Shown here: positions 8,169 to 20,069 of the stretch, in pieces
Layout of the letters: each line of letters begins with the position of its first letter
How positions within the stretch are numbered: position 1 is the stretch's first letter
NCBI RefSeq assembly: GCF_900110735.1
Contig: NZ_FOET01000001.1
Coordinates: 1 to 64,000 of the forward strand
DNA length: 64,000 nt
Direction: 5' to 3'
Source: Streptomyces radiopugnans
Lineage (GTDB): Bacteria; Actinomycetota; Actinomycetes; Streptomycetales; Streptomycetaceae
The notes under the pieces: model-generated
The model's database searches: none
The model's input: the letters and a program-made list of their open reading frames with translations, nothing else
What the model was told of the DNA's origin: nothing
Position numbers and translations under genes: made by a program

Positions 8169-10127
8169 ATGTGGCGTGGCGGTCGATTCCTCCCGGACGG
8201 GCTGCTGTCCGAAGGGGCGACGGGCAGCCGGGCGCATCCCCTGTTCCGGATGTTCGTCCGCTGGGTGCGGCGCCCGCTGCTGGCCGTGGCACGGCTGTGG
8301 CGGCGCAACATCCAGCTGCGGGTGGTGACCGCCACGCTGCTGATGTCCCTCGCGGTCGTCCTGCTGCTGGGCCTGGTCGTCATCGGCCAGGTCAGCAACG
8401 GGCTGCTGGACGCCAAGCAGCAGGCCGCGCGGAGCCAGGCCGCCGGTGGCTTCGCGGTGGCCGAGCAACTGGCCGACGACGCGGCCGACGACGTGGCCCA
8501 AGGCGGCACCGGCAACAGCCGCGACGGGCGCCAGGACACCGGCACCTGGCTGAACGACCTGGTGACGCAGCTCGCCAGCGGCGGCCAGGGCGTCTACTAC
8601 CTGGTGGCGCTCAGCTCCGAGGAGGGGCCGGACACCTTCGGCACGGGGGAGGGCTCGGGCAGCCACGGGCCCCGCGCGTCCTTCGACCTCAAGCCCGAGG
8701 AGAGCGTGTCGCCGCAGCTCCGTGCGGCGCTGGACGACAGCCCCGACACCCACGAGCAGTACGGCACGATCGTGCTGGAGGGTGGCCGGACCGAGGCCGC
8801 GCTGGTGATAGGAAAACGCCTCAACGACCCCAACGGCGATCCGTACCAGCTGTACTACCTCTTCCCGTTCCAGCAGGAGGAGAAGTCCCTCAGCCTGGTC
8901 AAGGGCACCCTCGCCACCGCCGGGGTCTTCGTGGTGGTGCTGCTGGGAGCCATCGCCTGGCTCGTCGTGCGCCAGGTGGTCACCCCCGTCCGGATGGCCG
9001 CCAGGATCTCCGAGCGGCTCGCCGCCGGACGTCTCCAGGAGCGGATGAAGGTCAGCGGCGAGGACGACATCGCCCGGCTGGGCGAGGCCTTCAACAAGAT
9101 GGCGAAGAACCTCCAGACGAAGATCCAGCAGCTGGAGGAGCTGTCCCGGATGCAGCGCCGCTTCGTCTCGGACGTCTCCCATGAGCTGCGCACCCCGCTC
9201 ACCACGGTGCGGATGGCCGCCGACGTCATCCACGAGGCGCGCGACGAGTTCGACCCGGTGACGGCCCGCTCGGCCGAACTGCTGCTGGGGCAGCTGGACC
9301 GCTTCGAGTCGCTGCTGGCGGATCTGCTGGAGATCAGCCGCTTCGACGCCAAGGCGGCCGCGCTGGAGGCCGATCCGGTGGATCTGCGCGATGTGGTCAG
9401 GCGCGTTCTGGAGGGTGCGGAGCCGCTCGCCGAGCGCAAGGGCAGCCGCTTCCTGGTGTACGGCGACGAGCGGCCGGTGATGGCGGAGGCCGACGCCCGG
9501 CGTATCGAGCGCGTGCTGCGCAACCTGGTGGTCAACGCGGTCGAGCACGGTGAGGGCCGGGACATCGTGGTCCGGCTCGCCTCGGGCGACGGCGCGGTGG
9601 CCGTGGCGGTGCGCGACTACGGCGTGGGGCTCAAGCCGGGCGAGGCCAACCGGGTCTTCAACCGCTTCTGGCGTGCCGACCCGGCCCGTGCCCGAACCAC
9701 CGGCGGCACAGGCCTGGGCCTGTCCATCGCGGTCGAGGACGCCAGGCTGCACGGCGGCTGGCTGCAGGCCTGGGGCGAGCCGGGGGGCGGTTCGCAGTTC
9801 CGGCTGACCATCCCGCGGACCGCGGGGCAGCCGCTGCGCGGTTCCCCCATCCCCCTGGAGCCGGCCGACTCCCGACGGCGCAGGGAGGAGGCCCGGGCCG
9901 CCTCCGGCGGGGCGCGCGCTTCCGTGCCGTCCCCGGCCCCGTCCCGGGGTCCCGCGCAGGAGCCGCACCGGTGGCCCGGCGGCGCGGTGGCGGCACCGCC
10001 GCGGGAGGCCGGTGGCGGTGGGGGCGCTGCGGGCGGCGGAGAGCCGGACATGCGGAGGCGGACGGCGCAGGGGCCTGAGGAGCCGATGGAGGAGCAGGGT
10101 GGACATGGTGAACGGCAGGGCGACTGA
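8169..10127 (+). CDS. mtrB: sensor histidine kinase MtrB
   Basis: 652 residues. Membrane sensor kinase for MtrA. A helix at about residues 50-75 and a second near 245-270 flank an extracytoplasmic sensor region of about 170 residues. A HAMP domain follows, then the dimerisation/phosphotransfer motif FVSDVSHELRTPL with phosphorylatable His338, an N box (LVVNAVEHG), and the ATP-binding G boxes (DYGVGL, GGTGLGLSI). The last ~100 residues after the catalytic domain are a low-complexity Pro/Gly/Arg/Glu-rich tail with no recognised domain. Start ATG at 8169 is one base after the mtrA stop; the 3' end overlaps lpqB. Confidence 0.95.
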   Translation: MWRGGRFLPDGLLSEGATGSRAHPLFRMFVRWVRRPLLAVARLWRRNIQLRVVTATLLMSLAVVLLLGLVVIGQVSNGLLDAKQQAARSQAAGGFAVAEQLADDAADDVAQGGTGNSRDGRQDTGTWLNDLVTQLASGGQGVYYLVALSSEEGPDTFGTGEGSGSHGPRASFDLKPEESVSPQLRAALDDSPDTHEQYGTIVLEGGRTEAALVIGKRLNDPNGDPYQLYYLFPFQQEEKSLSLVKGTLATAGVFVVVLLGAIAWLVVRQVVTPVRMAARISERLAAGRLQERMKVSGEDDIARLGEAFNKMAKNLQTKIQQLEELSRMQRRFVSDVSHELRTPLTTVRMAADVIHEARDEFDPVTARSAELLLGQLDRFESLLADLLEISRFDAKAAALEADPVDLRDVVRRVLEGAEPLAERKGSRFLVYGDERPVMAEADARRIERVLRNLVVNAVEHGEGRDIVVRLASGDGAVAVAVRDYGVGLKPGEANRVFNRFWRADPARARTTGGTGLGLSIAVEDARLHGGWLQAWGEPGGGSQFRLTIPRTAGQPLRGSPIPLEPADSRRRREEARAASGGARASVPSPAPSRGPAQEPHRWPGGAVAAPPREAGGGGGAAGGGEPDMRRRTAQGPEEPMEEQGGHGERQGD

Positions 10128-12000
10128 GCGCCCCCGGGAGGGCTTCCGCCCTTCCCGCTCCCCCCGTACGCGCCGCAGGTCCGCGGCGGCGCTCGGCGCC
10201 CTCGTCCTGCTGCTCGCCGGGTGCGCGTCCATGCCTTCCGAAGGCGAGGTCCGCAGGGTGGACCCCTCCTCCCGGGCCGACACCGACTCCCAGGCGCGGG
10301 TGTTCGGGGTGAGCCCGCGGAAGGGCGCGCAGCCCTGGCAGATCGTGCGCGGCTTCCTGGAGGCCACCACGAGCGACGAGCCGGGGTTCGCCACCGCCCG
10401 CGAGTACCTCACCGGCAGGGCCGCGCACAGCTGGGACCCCTTCGCCCGTACGACGGTGCTCGACGTCACCCCCACCGTGCTCGCCCCCGGCCGCTCCTCC
10501 ACCGGCGAGGAGGAGGAGGGCACCACCCTGGAGGTGACCGGCCCCACCGTCGCGCTGGTGGACAGCGAGCACGCCCACCGGCCCAGCAACGGGACGTACC
10601 GGGAGACGTTCCACCTCGTCCGGGTCGGCGGCGAGTGGCGCATCGACCGGCTGCCGGACGGGCTGGTGGTGGCCGAGGCCGACTTCGAGCGCAACTACGA
10701 GTCGGTCAACACCTACCACTACGCCGACCTGGGCCCGGACACCGGCGCGGTGACGCGGGGCGAGGACGTCCTGGTCGCCGATCCGGTCTACGTGCGGGAG
10801 CGCATAGACCCGCTGACCGAGGCGGTCGAGGCGCTGCTGGACGGCCCGACCGGCTGGCTGGCCCCGGTGGTCGGCTCGGCCTTCCCCGAGGGCACACGGC
10901 TCGCCGGCGGCACGAAGCTCTCCCCGAACGACTCCGGCACGCTCACCGTTCCGCTGGTCGTACGCGACGGGAAGGGGCGTGAGCGTCCGCTCGGGGTGGG
11001 GAGCGCCCAGTGCGACCGGATGGCCGCCCAGGTGCTGCACACCGTGGACGGCCAGGTGTCGGCCAGGACCTCCCGGGTCCGGCTGACCCGGGGGGATGGC
11101 GGCGCGGAGCTGTGCTCCCTGACCCGTGACGAGGCCGAGGCGTACGCGCCGGGCAGGCTGGGCGGCGACGGCGGCGGCCAGTACTTCGTCGACGACCGTG
11201 ACCGGCTGGCCGTGGTGCTGGGCGACGGCGACCGCACCGCGCCCGTCAGCGGCCCGTTCGGTGCGGGGCAGATCCGGATGGGCGCGGTCTCGGTGAGCCG
11301 GGACGAGAAGCGCGGTGCGGGGGTGTCGCTGGACGGCCGGTCGCTGTTCGTCGCCCCGCTCACCGCCGACACCGGGCTCGGCGCCCCCGTCGTGACCAGC
11401 GCTGCGCAGCGGGAGAGCGACGGGCTGACGACTCCGAGCTGGGACGGGCTCGGCGATCTGTGGGTGGCCGACCGCGATCCGGACAGGTCCCGGCTGCTGT
11501 GGCTGCGCGGAGGCCAGGAGGAGGCGAGGGAGGTCGAGGTGGTCGGCCTCGGCCGCGGCCGGATCGAGGCGCTGCGGGTCTCCTCGGACGGTGTGCGCAT
11601 GGCACTGCTGATCAGCGAGGAGGGCCGGACGACCCTGCGGCTCGGACGCATCGAGCGGGAGGAGTCCGAGGACGGGAGCCCCGGGGCGACCGTGGAGGGC
11701 CTGCGGCCCATCGCTCCGCGGATGGAGGAGGTGCTGGACGCCTCCTGGGCGGGCGACAGCAGGCTGGTGGTCGTCGGCCGGGAGGCGAAGGGCGTGCAGC
11801 AGTTGCGCTACACGGCGACGGACGGCTCGTCGGCCGGCCCCTCCACGCTGCCCGGTCTCAACGGGGTGACCGGGGTGGCTGCCTCGGAGAACGGCGACAA
11901 GCCGCTGCTGGCCGACACCGGGGAGGGCATCGCCCGGCTCGAGCGCGCCGAGTGGGAACTTGTCACGGACAAGGGGTCGATGCCCGCCTACCCGGGGTAG
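10099..12000 (+). CDS. lpqB: lipoprotein LpqB, MtrAB accessory protein
   Basis: About 633 residues. LpqB is an exported lipoprotein that, in mycobacteria, interacts with the MtrB sensor region and modulates MtrA phosphorylation. The N terminus has a basic stretch, a hydrophobic core and the lipobox LLAGC; the lipidated Cys is residue 42 with this start. A GerMN-like domain lies around residues 210-360, followed by a predicted beta-propeller half. GTG at 10099 has GGAGG six bases upstream; ATG at 10105 is an alternative that shortens the protein by two residues. The gene overlaps the end of mtrB by 29 bases. Confidence 0.93.
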   Translation: MDMVNGRATERPREGFRPSRSPRTRRRSAAALGALVLLLAGCASMPSEGEVRRVDPSSRADTDSQARVFGVSPRKGAQPWQIVRGFLEATTSDEPGFATAREYLTGRAAHSWDPFARTTVLDVTPTVLAPGRSSTGEEEEGTTLEVTGPTVALVDSEHAHRPSNGTYRETFHLVRVGGEWRIDRLPDGLVVAEADFERNYESVNTYHYADLGPDTGAVTRGEDVLVADPVYVRERIDPLTEAVEALLDGPTGWLAPVVGSAFPEGTRLAGGTKLSPNDSGTLTVPLVVRDGKGRERPLGVGSAQCDRMAAQVLHTVDGQVSARTSRVRLTRGDGGAELCSLTRDEAEAYAPGRLGGDGGGQYFVDDRDRLAVVLGDGDRTAPVSGPFGAGQIRMGAVSVSRDEKRGAGVSLDGRSLFVAPLTADTGLGAPVVTSAAQRESDGLTTPSWDGLGDLWVADRDPDRSRLLWLRGGQEEAREVEVVGLGRGRIEALRVSSDGVRMALLISEEGRTTLRLGRIEREESEDGSPGATVEGLRPIAPRMEEVLDASWAGDSRLVVVGREAKGVQQLRYTATDGSSAGPSTLPGLNGVTGVAASENGDKPLLADTGEGIARLERAEWELVTDKGSMPAYPG

Positions 12001-12019
12001 TCGTCCCGGTGTGTTCGGT

Positions 12020-12733
12020 ATGCGGGAGTGGTGGCGGGAACTGGCCGACCTGGTGCTGCCGGCCGACTGCGCCGGGTGCGGTCTGCCGCGCACCGGCCTG
12101 TGCGCGCGGTGCCGGGAACTGCTGAGCGGGTCCCGGCCGCGGCGGGTGCGGCCGGAACCACCGCCGGACGGCCTGCCGCCGGTCCACGCGTGCCTGGCGT
12201 ACGCCGACGAGGTACGGGCGGTGCTCCTGGCGCACAAGGAGCGCGGCGCCCTGCGGCTGGCCGCACCGCTGGGGGCGGTACTGGCCGGTGCGGTACGGGC
12301 GGCGGCCGGGGAGGCGGGGCCGGGTGGGGCGGCACGGGGGAGTACGGGGCCGCTGCTGCTGGTGCCGGTGCCCTCCGCGCGGCGCTCGGTGGCGGCACGC
12401 GGCCACGACCCGGTGCGGAGGATGGCGCTGGCGGCGGCCGCAGAGCTCAGGCGCGGCGGGTGGAGCGCACGGGTCCTGCCCGTACTGCGGCAGCGGCGTG
12501 CCGTGGCGGATCAGGCAGGGCTGGACGCCCGGCGGCGCCTGGCCAATCTGGCCGGCGCGCTGGACACGGTGGCCGGTGCGGGGCGGCTGCTGGAGCAGGG
12601 CCCGGTGGTCGTGGTGGACGACCTGGTGACCACGGGCGCCTCGCTCGCGGAGGCGGCGCGGGCGCTGGGCCGGGCGGGCGGCAGGGTGGCCGGCGCGGCG
12701 GTGGTGGCGGCCTCGCGGCCCGGCGCCCGCTAG
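12020..12733 (+). CDS. ComF-family phosphoribosyltransferase-like protein
   Basis: 237 residues. An N-terminal zinc ribbon (CAGCG ... CARC, about residues 17-35) precedes a type I phosphoribosyltransferase domain. The PRPP-binding loop is VVVVDDLVTTGASL near residue 200, and the conserved LVPVPSARRSVAARGHDPV segment is present. These proteins resemble ComFC/GntX, linked to DNA uptake in transformable bacteria; their role in Streptomyces is not established. The ATG at 12020 is used; a GTG nine bases upstream is also in frame. It follows lpqB by 19 bases and is likely co-transcribed. Confidence 0.85.
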   Translation: MREWWRELADLVLPADCAGCGLPRTGLCARCRELLSGSRPRRVRPEPPPDGLPPVHACLAYADEVRAVLLAHKERGALRLAAPLGAVLAGAVRAAAGEAGPGGAARGSTGPLLLVPVPSARRSVAARGHDPVRRMALAAAAELRRGGWSARVLPVLRQRRAVADQAGLDARRRLANLAGALDTVAGAGRLLEQGPVVVVDDLVTTGASLAEAARALGRAGGRVAGAAVVAASRPGAR

Positions 12734-13271
12734 TGCCGCGCCCGCCGGGACGTCCGTGAGGTGTCGGTGAGGCGTCGGCGGGGCCCGCCCGCCTCTCGGC
12801 CGTCTCGCCGCTCGCCCCCGGGTCTCGCACCTGTGTGCGGACGCTCGCCCGGCAGGCGGTTCGCGGGGGCGTACCCCGGCCATGAGTGGGCAGTGTGGTC
12901 CGTACGGGTGGGGAACCGCCGGCGGGAGCGCCTCGTTCCCGGCGTGGAGGCGAAGCCGCCCGCGACCGGAGGTACGTGCCGACAGGGGGTGCCGAGTTTC
13001 CCCCGTCGGAGGTAGGTTCGGTTGTGAGGAATGGCGAGAGTCGTTCCGTACGGCGGGACATGTGCGCTGCATGGCGTTCGCCCGGCTTTGCTGTTCATTC
13101 TCCCGGAATCGGGAGGGTGGCGATCTTCCCGACTGGGGAGGAGGAGGTGAAAGTCGCAACCCGACGTAGGGCCGGACGGTGACGGGCAGGGGCCCGCATC
13201 TTCCGGACTCGGTGCACAAAGGGTGTGCTCCGCCGCTCAGGCCGCGGAGGCACCCGGGAACGGAGTTCTGC
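12734..13271. other. 538-bp intergenic region upstream of hpf
   Basis: No full-length gene was found. Near its end lies a strong purine-rich GGAGGAG (about 13137-13143) followed by GTG at 13147 and a 12-codon frame closing with TGA at 13182, which could be a leader peptide for hpf. A GGAAT at 13105-13109 recalls a sigma-R -35 element, but no matching GTT is found 18 bases on. The remainder shows no convincing promoter or terminator. Confidence 0.5.
13147..13182 (+). other. possible 11-residue leader peptide ahead of hpf
   Basis: GTG followed by 10 sense codons and TGA would encode VKVATRRRAGR. The start is preceded by a strong GGAGGAGG-type ribosome binding site, and the frame ends 89 bases before the hpf start. 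The peptide is Arg-rich. This could be chance in purine-rich DNA; conservation has not been examined. Confidence 0.2.
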
Positions 13272-13976
13272 GTGGACATCGTCGTCAAGGGCCGTAAGAC
13301 AGAGGTGCCGGAGCGGTTCCGCAAGCACGTGGTCGACAAGCTCAAGCTGGACAAGATCCAGAAGATCGACGCCAAGGCGATCCGCCTCGACGTCGAGGTG
13401 TCCAAGGAGCCAAACCCGCGTCAGGCCGACCGCTCCGACCGGGTTGAGATCACACTGCGCTCCCGCGGTCCGGTGATCCGCGCCGAGGCGGCGGCGGCCG
13501 ACCCCTACGTGGCGCTGGACATGGCCACGGAGAAGCTGGAGTCGCGGCTGCGCAGGCAGCACGAGAAGCGGGTCTCCGCGCGGAAGGGGAACGGCCACCA
13601 CCGGATTCCGGCGCGCGACGTGGCCGTGACCGTGCCGAACGCGGCGACCATCGGCGAGGACGGCCGGCTCGGACCGCAGCGCACGGCGGTCGAGGAGCAG
13701 CCCGTCACCACCAGGGTGGGACCGCTGGAGGTCCAGGGGGAGGGCCCTCTGGTCGTCCGGGAGAAGACCCACGCGGCGGCCCCGATGTCGTTGGACCAGG
13801 CCCTGTACGAGATGGAGCTGGTCGGGCATGACTTCTACCTGTTCGTCGACTCCGAGACCAAGCTGCCGAGCGTCGTCTACCGGCGGCACGGTTACGACTA
13901 CGGCGTCATCCATCTGGAACCCGACCCGTTCGTGGAGGAGGCACCGCAGGGCGCCGGAGGCGCTCTGGGTGGCTGA
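13272..13976 (+). CDS. hpf: ribosome hibernation promoting factor, long form
   Basis: 234 residues. Long-form HPF binds the 30S decoding region and joins ribosomes into inactive 100S dimers in stationary phase or stress. The N-terminal S30AE/RaiA-type domain (VDIVVKGRKTEVPERFRKHV onward) covers residues 1-~110. A linker of about 60 residues leads to the C-terminal dimerisation domain (MSLDQALYEMELVGHDFYLF, SVVYRRHGYDYGVIHL). GTG at 13272 has GGAG six bases upstream; upstream codons lack similarity to HPF. A good terminator follows the gene. Confidence 0.93.
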   Translation: MDIVVKGRKTEVPERFRKHVVDKLKLDKIQKIDAKAIRLDVEVSKEPNPRQADRSDRVEITLRSRGPVIRAEAAAADPYVALDMATEKLESRLRRQHEKRVSARKGNGHHRIPARDVAVTVPNAATIGEDGRLGPQRTAVEEQPVTTRVGPLEVQGEGPLVVREKTHAAAPMSLDQALYEMELVGHDFYLFVDSETKLPSVVYRRHGYDYGVIHLEPDPFVEEAPQGAGGALGG

Positions 13977-14003
13977 TAACAGTCGCTGACACCCCGAACC
14001 GGA

Positions 14004-14042
14004 CCCGCCCCCGGCCGAACGAGGAATTCGGCCGGGGGCGGG
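14004..14042 (+). terminator. hairpin terminator after hpf
   Basis: A 16-bp perfect stem (14004-14019 with 14027-14042; arms CCCGCCCCCGGCCGAA and its complement) with a seven-base loop. It lacks a T run, as is common in Streptomyces. Confidence 0.75.
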
Positions 14043-14124
14043 GGCATGGAATCATGGCCATGTCCAACCGGTGCCCTGCATCGGCCGGTTGGCGCTGCGT
14101 AGCCTGGCTGCAGGGGGAGGAACG

Positions 14125-14877
14125 ATGGCGGACAGCTTCGGGCCCGTGACGCCCGGCGCGCGGGACGGCGGCCGCGGTGCCGCCCCCGCGGACGCGGGCG
14201 CGGAGAGCCTGCGCAAGGAGCCCATCCGGGTCCTGGTCGTCGACGACCACGCCCTCTTCAGACGCGGGCTGGAGATCGTCCTCGCACAGGAGGAGGACAT
14301 CGAGGTCGTCGGCGAGGCGGGGGACGGGGCCGAGGCCGTGGACAAGGCCGCGGACCTGCTGCCCGACATCGTGCTGATGGACGTGCGGATGCCCCGGCGC
14401 GGCGGTATCGAGGCATGCACCTCGATCAAGGAGGTGGCCCCCAGTGCGAAGATCATCATGCTGACGATCAGCGACGAGGAGGCCGACCTCTACGACGCGA
14501 TCAAGGCCGGGGCCACCGGCTATCTGCTCAAGGAGATCTCCACCGACGAGGTCTCCACCGCGATCCGCGCGGTCGCCGACGGGCAGTCGCAGATCAGCCC
14601 GTCGATGGCGGCCAAGCTGCTCACCGAGTTCAAGTCGATGATCCAGCGCACCGACGAGAAGCGGCTGGTGCCCGCGCCGCGCCTGACCGACCGGGAGCTG
14701 GAGGTACTCAAGCTCGTCGCCACCGGCATGAACAACCGCGACATCGCCAAGGAACTCTTCATCAGCGAGAACACCGTCAAGAACCACGTCCGCAACATCC
14801 TGGAGAAGCTCCAGCTCCACTCCCGGATGGAGGCCGTGGTCTACGCGATGCGGGAGAAGATCCTGGAGATCAGGTGA
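14125..14877 (+). CDS. LuxR/NarL-family response regulator
   Basis: 250 residues. Two-component DNA-binding regulator. After a ~30-residue Gly/Ala-rich extension, the receiver domain begins IRVLVVDDHALFRRGLEIVL; the phospho-acceptor is Asp86 in IVLMDVRMP, and the conserved Lys lies in GYLLKEIS. The C-terminal LuxR-type helix-turn-helix reads LTDRELEVLKLVATGMNNRDIAKELFISENTVKNHV, given here only to show the HTH start (LTDRELEVLK) and the recognition helix (NTVKNHVRNI). The ATG at 14125 follows GGAGGAACG. No histidine kinase is adjacent, so it is an orphan in this window. Confidence 0.93.
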   Translation: MADSFGPVTPGARDGGRGAAPADAGAESLRKEPIRVLVVDDHALFRRGLEIVLAQEEDIEVVGEAGDGAEAVDKAADLLPDIVLMDVRMPRRGGIEACTSIKEVAPSAKIIMLTISDEEADLYDAIKAGATGYLLKEISTDEVSTAIRAVADGQSQISPSMAAKLLTEFKSMIQRTDEKRLVPAPRLTDRELEVLKLVATGMNNRDIAKELFISENTVKNHVRNILEKLQLHSRMEAVVYAMREKILEIR

Positions 14878-14979
14878 GGCGGCCCGTCCCCGCGGCGGTG
14901 CCGGGCCGCGTCGGCGGTGCCGGGCACACCGGGCGCGGGCGCTCCGGAGGCGCCGGACGCCCCGGAGGTGGCGGGCACG

Positions 14980-16161
14980 TCAGCCGGGGGCCGCGGCGAG
15001 GGCGGTGGTGAGGGCCGAGGCCAGTGCCGGGTCGTCGCAGCGCTCGACACGGACAGCGTCGCAGCCCACCCAGTCCGCCGCCTCCCGCAGCGCCCGGGCC
15101 ATCGGCTCCACCGCCCCGCCTCCCGCCATCGACACCTGCCGCGCCACCAGCGTCCTCCCCTCGCGGGCCGGATCGACCCGGCCCAGCAGCCGTCCCCCCG
15201 ACAGCAGCGGCATCGCGAAGTAGCCGTGTATCCGCCGGGCCCTGGGCACGTACGCCTCCAGCCGGTGGGTGAAGCCGAAGATCCTCTCGGTGCGCCGGCG
15301 ATCCCAGATCAGCGAGTCGAACGGCGACAGCAGCGTGGTGCGGTGCCGTCCCCGGCCCCCGGACGACTCGGCCTCCAGCGCCGCCGGGTCCGCCCAGGCG
15401 GGCTTTCCCCAGCCCGCCACCTCCACCGGGACCAGGCCCGTCTCCGCGACGACCGCGTCGACCTGCTCGCCCTTCAGCCGGTGGTAGTCGGCCAGATCCG
15501 CGCGGGTGGCCACGCCCATCGCCGCACCGGCCCGGGCGACCAGCCGGCGCAGGCACTCGTGGTCGGTCGGGTCGTCGTGGAGCAGCTCGCCGGGGACGGC
15601 GCGCTCGGCCAGGTCGTACACCCTCTTCCAGCCGCGCCGCTCGGTGCAGACCACCTCGCCGGTGTCCAGCAGCCACTCCACCGCGATCTTCGTCTCGGAC
15701 CAGTCGTACCACTCGCCGCCGTTCTTCGCGCCGCCCAGCTCGGTGGCCGTCAGCGGGCCGTCGGCCTTCAGCCGGTCGCGTACGGCGGCGCAGGAGCGCT
15801 CGGAGTCCTCCATGCGGTGCCAGCGGTGCCCCCTGGCCCGGAACGCCCGGCGCCGGAAGGCGAAGTACGGCCACTCCTCGACCGGCAGGACGCAGGCGGC
15901 GTGCGACCAGTACTCGAAGGCGTGCCCTCCCGTCCAGTACGCCGCCTCCACCGTGTCGCGGCCGACCGCTCCCAGCCGTGCGTACGGCACCAGTTCGTGG
16001 GAGCGGGCCAGCACCGAGATGGTGTCCAGCTGCACGGCCCCCAGGCGGCGCAGCATTCCCCGCACGCCGGCCCGGCGGTCCGGCGCTCCCAGCAGTCCCT
16101 GCGCGCGCAGCGCGATCCGGCGGGCCTCGTCGGCGGAGAGTGAGAGTGAGACGGTGGTCAT
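14980..16161 (-). CDS. winged-helix DNA-binding protein, YcaQ/AlkZ-like crosslink-repair glycosylase family
   Basis: 393 residues. The family includes E. coli YcaQ and Streptomyces AlkZ, DNA glycosylases that unhook interstrand crosslinks and bulky alkyl adducts. The opening LSLSADEARRIALRAQGL, the phrase GAVQLDTISVLARSHELV and the C-terminal TLLSPFDSLIWDRRRTERIFGF are characteristic. The catalytic Q-x-Q-like element of the family should sit near the QLDTISV strand; here Q-L-D is seen. The ATG at 16161 starts the conserved region directly. It stands between the response regulator and a GNAT gene, with no close operon partner. Confidence 0.85.
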   Translation of the reverse strand: MTTVSLSLSADEARRIALRAQGLLGAPDRRAGVRGMLRRLGAVQLDTISVLARSHELVPYARLGAVGRDTVEAAYWTGGHAFEYWSHAACVLPVEEWPYFAFRRRAFRARGHRWHRMEDSERSCAAVRDRLKADGPLTATELGGAKNGGEWYDWSETKIAVEWLLDTGEVVCTERRGWKRVYDLAERAVPGELLHDDPTDHECLRRLVARAGAAMGVATRADLADYHRLKGEQVDAVVAETGLVPVEVAGWGKPAWADPAALEAESSGGRGRHRTTLLSPFDSLIWDRRRTERIFGFTHRLEAYVPRARRIHGYFAMPLLSGGRLLGRVDPAREGRTLVARQVSMAGGGAVEPMARALREAADWVGCDAVRVERCDDPALASALTTALAAAPG

Positions 16162-16268
16162 GCGCCGACGATAGAGCCTGCCACCGACAACAGGGCCCGG
16201 AAGCGGCCGGTGCCCACACGGCCTGCGGGCCCGCGCCGTAGCGTCCGCGACCCGCGGGGGCGCGGACG

Positions 16269-16871
16269 CTACGGCGCGGGCAGGTACGGAACGGCCGCCG
16301 TCCGCCCCCAGTCGGAGGGCAGCAGCGACGCCACCCACGCGTCCCGCCGGGTCCCGCGGAAGGTGATCCGCGCCCGCAGGGTGCCCTCCACCACGAAGCC
16401 CAGCCGCTCCGCCACGGCCCGCGACCCGGTGTTCCCGGCCTCGGCGAACCACTCCAGCCGCTCCACGCCCAGCTCGCCGAAGGCCCAGTCGGCCACCGCC
16501 CGCGCGGCCTCCACGGTGTATCCGCGCCCACGCCGCTCCCTGGCCGTCCAGTAACCCAGCTCCGCCAGGCGTCCCTCCGGGCCGGGCGGGGTGATGCGCA
16601 CCAGCCCCATCGAACCGGTCAGCTCCCCGTCCCTGGTGAAGACGCCGAAGTTGTACGCGGTGTCCTCGCGCCAGCCGGCCGGGCCGATGTTGAGCACGAA
16701 CTCCTGCGCGTGCCGCCGCTCGTACGGTTCGGGGAGGGTGGTCCAGCGCAGGATGTCCGGATCCTGGCAGGCGGCGTGGACGGCGGGAACGTCCTGCGGC
16801 TCGAAGGGACGCAGCACGAGGCGCTCGGTGCCGAGGGTGACGGGTCGCATGGAGAAGATTGTGCCGGTCAT
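16269..16871 (-). CDS. GNAT-family N-acetyltransferase (RimJ/RimL-like)
   Basis: 200 residues with the ATG at 16871. The RimJ/RimL-type pattern is clear: [20 protein letters not shown] near the N terminus, [20 protein letters not shown] carrying the acetyl-CoA loop, and [20 protein letters not shown] at the end. The acceptor could be a protein N terminus or a small amine. Neither the ATG at 16871 nor an internal ATG at 16850 has a Shine-Dalgarno sequence; codons between them keep strong third-position GC bias, which favours the longer form and perhaps leaderless translation. The gene diverges from secA across 169 bases. Confidence 0.85.
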   Translation of the reverse strand: MTGTIFSMRPVTLGTERLVLRPFEPQDVPAVHAACQDPDILRWTTLPEPYERRHAQEFVLNIGPAGWREDTAYNFGVFTRDGELTGSMGLVRITPPGPEGRLAELGYWTARERRGRGYTVEAARAVADWAFGELGVERLEWFAEAGNTGSRAVAERLGFVVEGTLRARITFRGTRRDAWVASLLPSDWGRTAAVPYLPAP

Positions 16872-17040
16872 CCAATCGGGCGGAACCGGCACCTTCCGAG
16901 TCTCCGGCACGTTGGGGGGTACAGGGGCCGGTGCCCCTCGCATACGATGGCCGGTGCGGCTGGGCCCGACGCAAGGAAGAGGCCCGCCGTGCCAGAGCAC
17001 CCAGACCGTGCCCGGCCCGACCGGCAAGGAGCCAGCCTAC

Positions 17041-19872
<2,832 letters not shown>

Positions 19873-19923
19873 CCCGGTGACCGCCACCGCACGGCGGCCG
19901 GCGGTCCGCTCCTGGGCCGGTTC

Positions 19924-19956
19924 GGGGCCGGGCGTCCGAGGAGGACGCCCGGCCCC
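19924..19956 (+). terminator. terminator after secA
   Basis: A 14-bp perfect stem (19924-19937 with 19943-19956, arm GGGGCCGGGCGTCC) and a five-base loop, with TTTT shortly downstream at 19963-19966. It is symmetric, so it may also act for the converging minus-strand gene. Confidence 0.82.
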
Positions 19957-20069
19957 GCGGCGTTTTCCGTACCGCACGGGCCCCCGCGTCCCGTGCGGCG
20001 TGGTCGGGGCACCGGTCGCACCGGTCGGGATGGTCTTACCGGTCCGGCCGCCCGGGACGGCCGGGGCGG

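Noticed and set aside
13105..13130. Sigma-R promoter for hpf
   Set aside because: GGAAT is present but no GTT follows at 18-19 bases.
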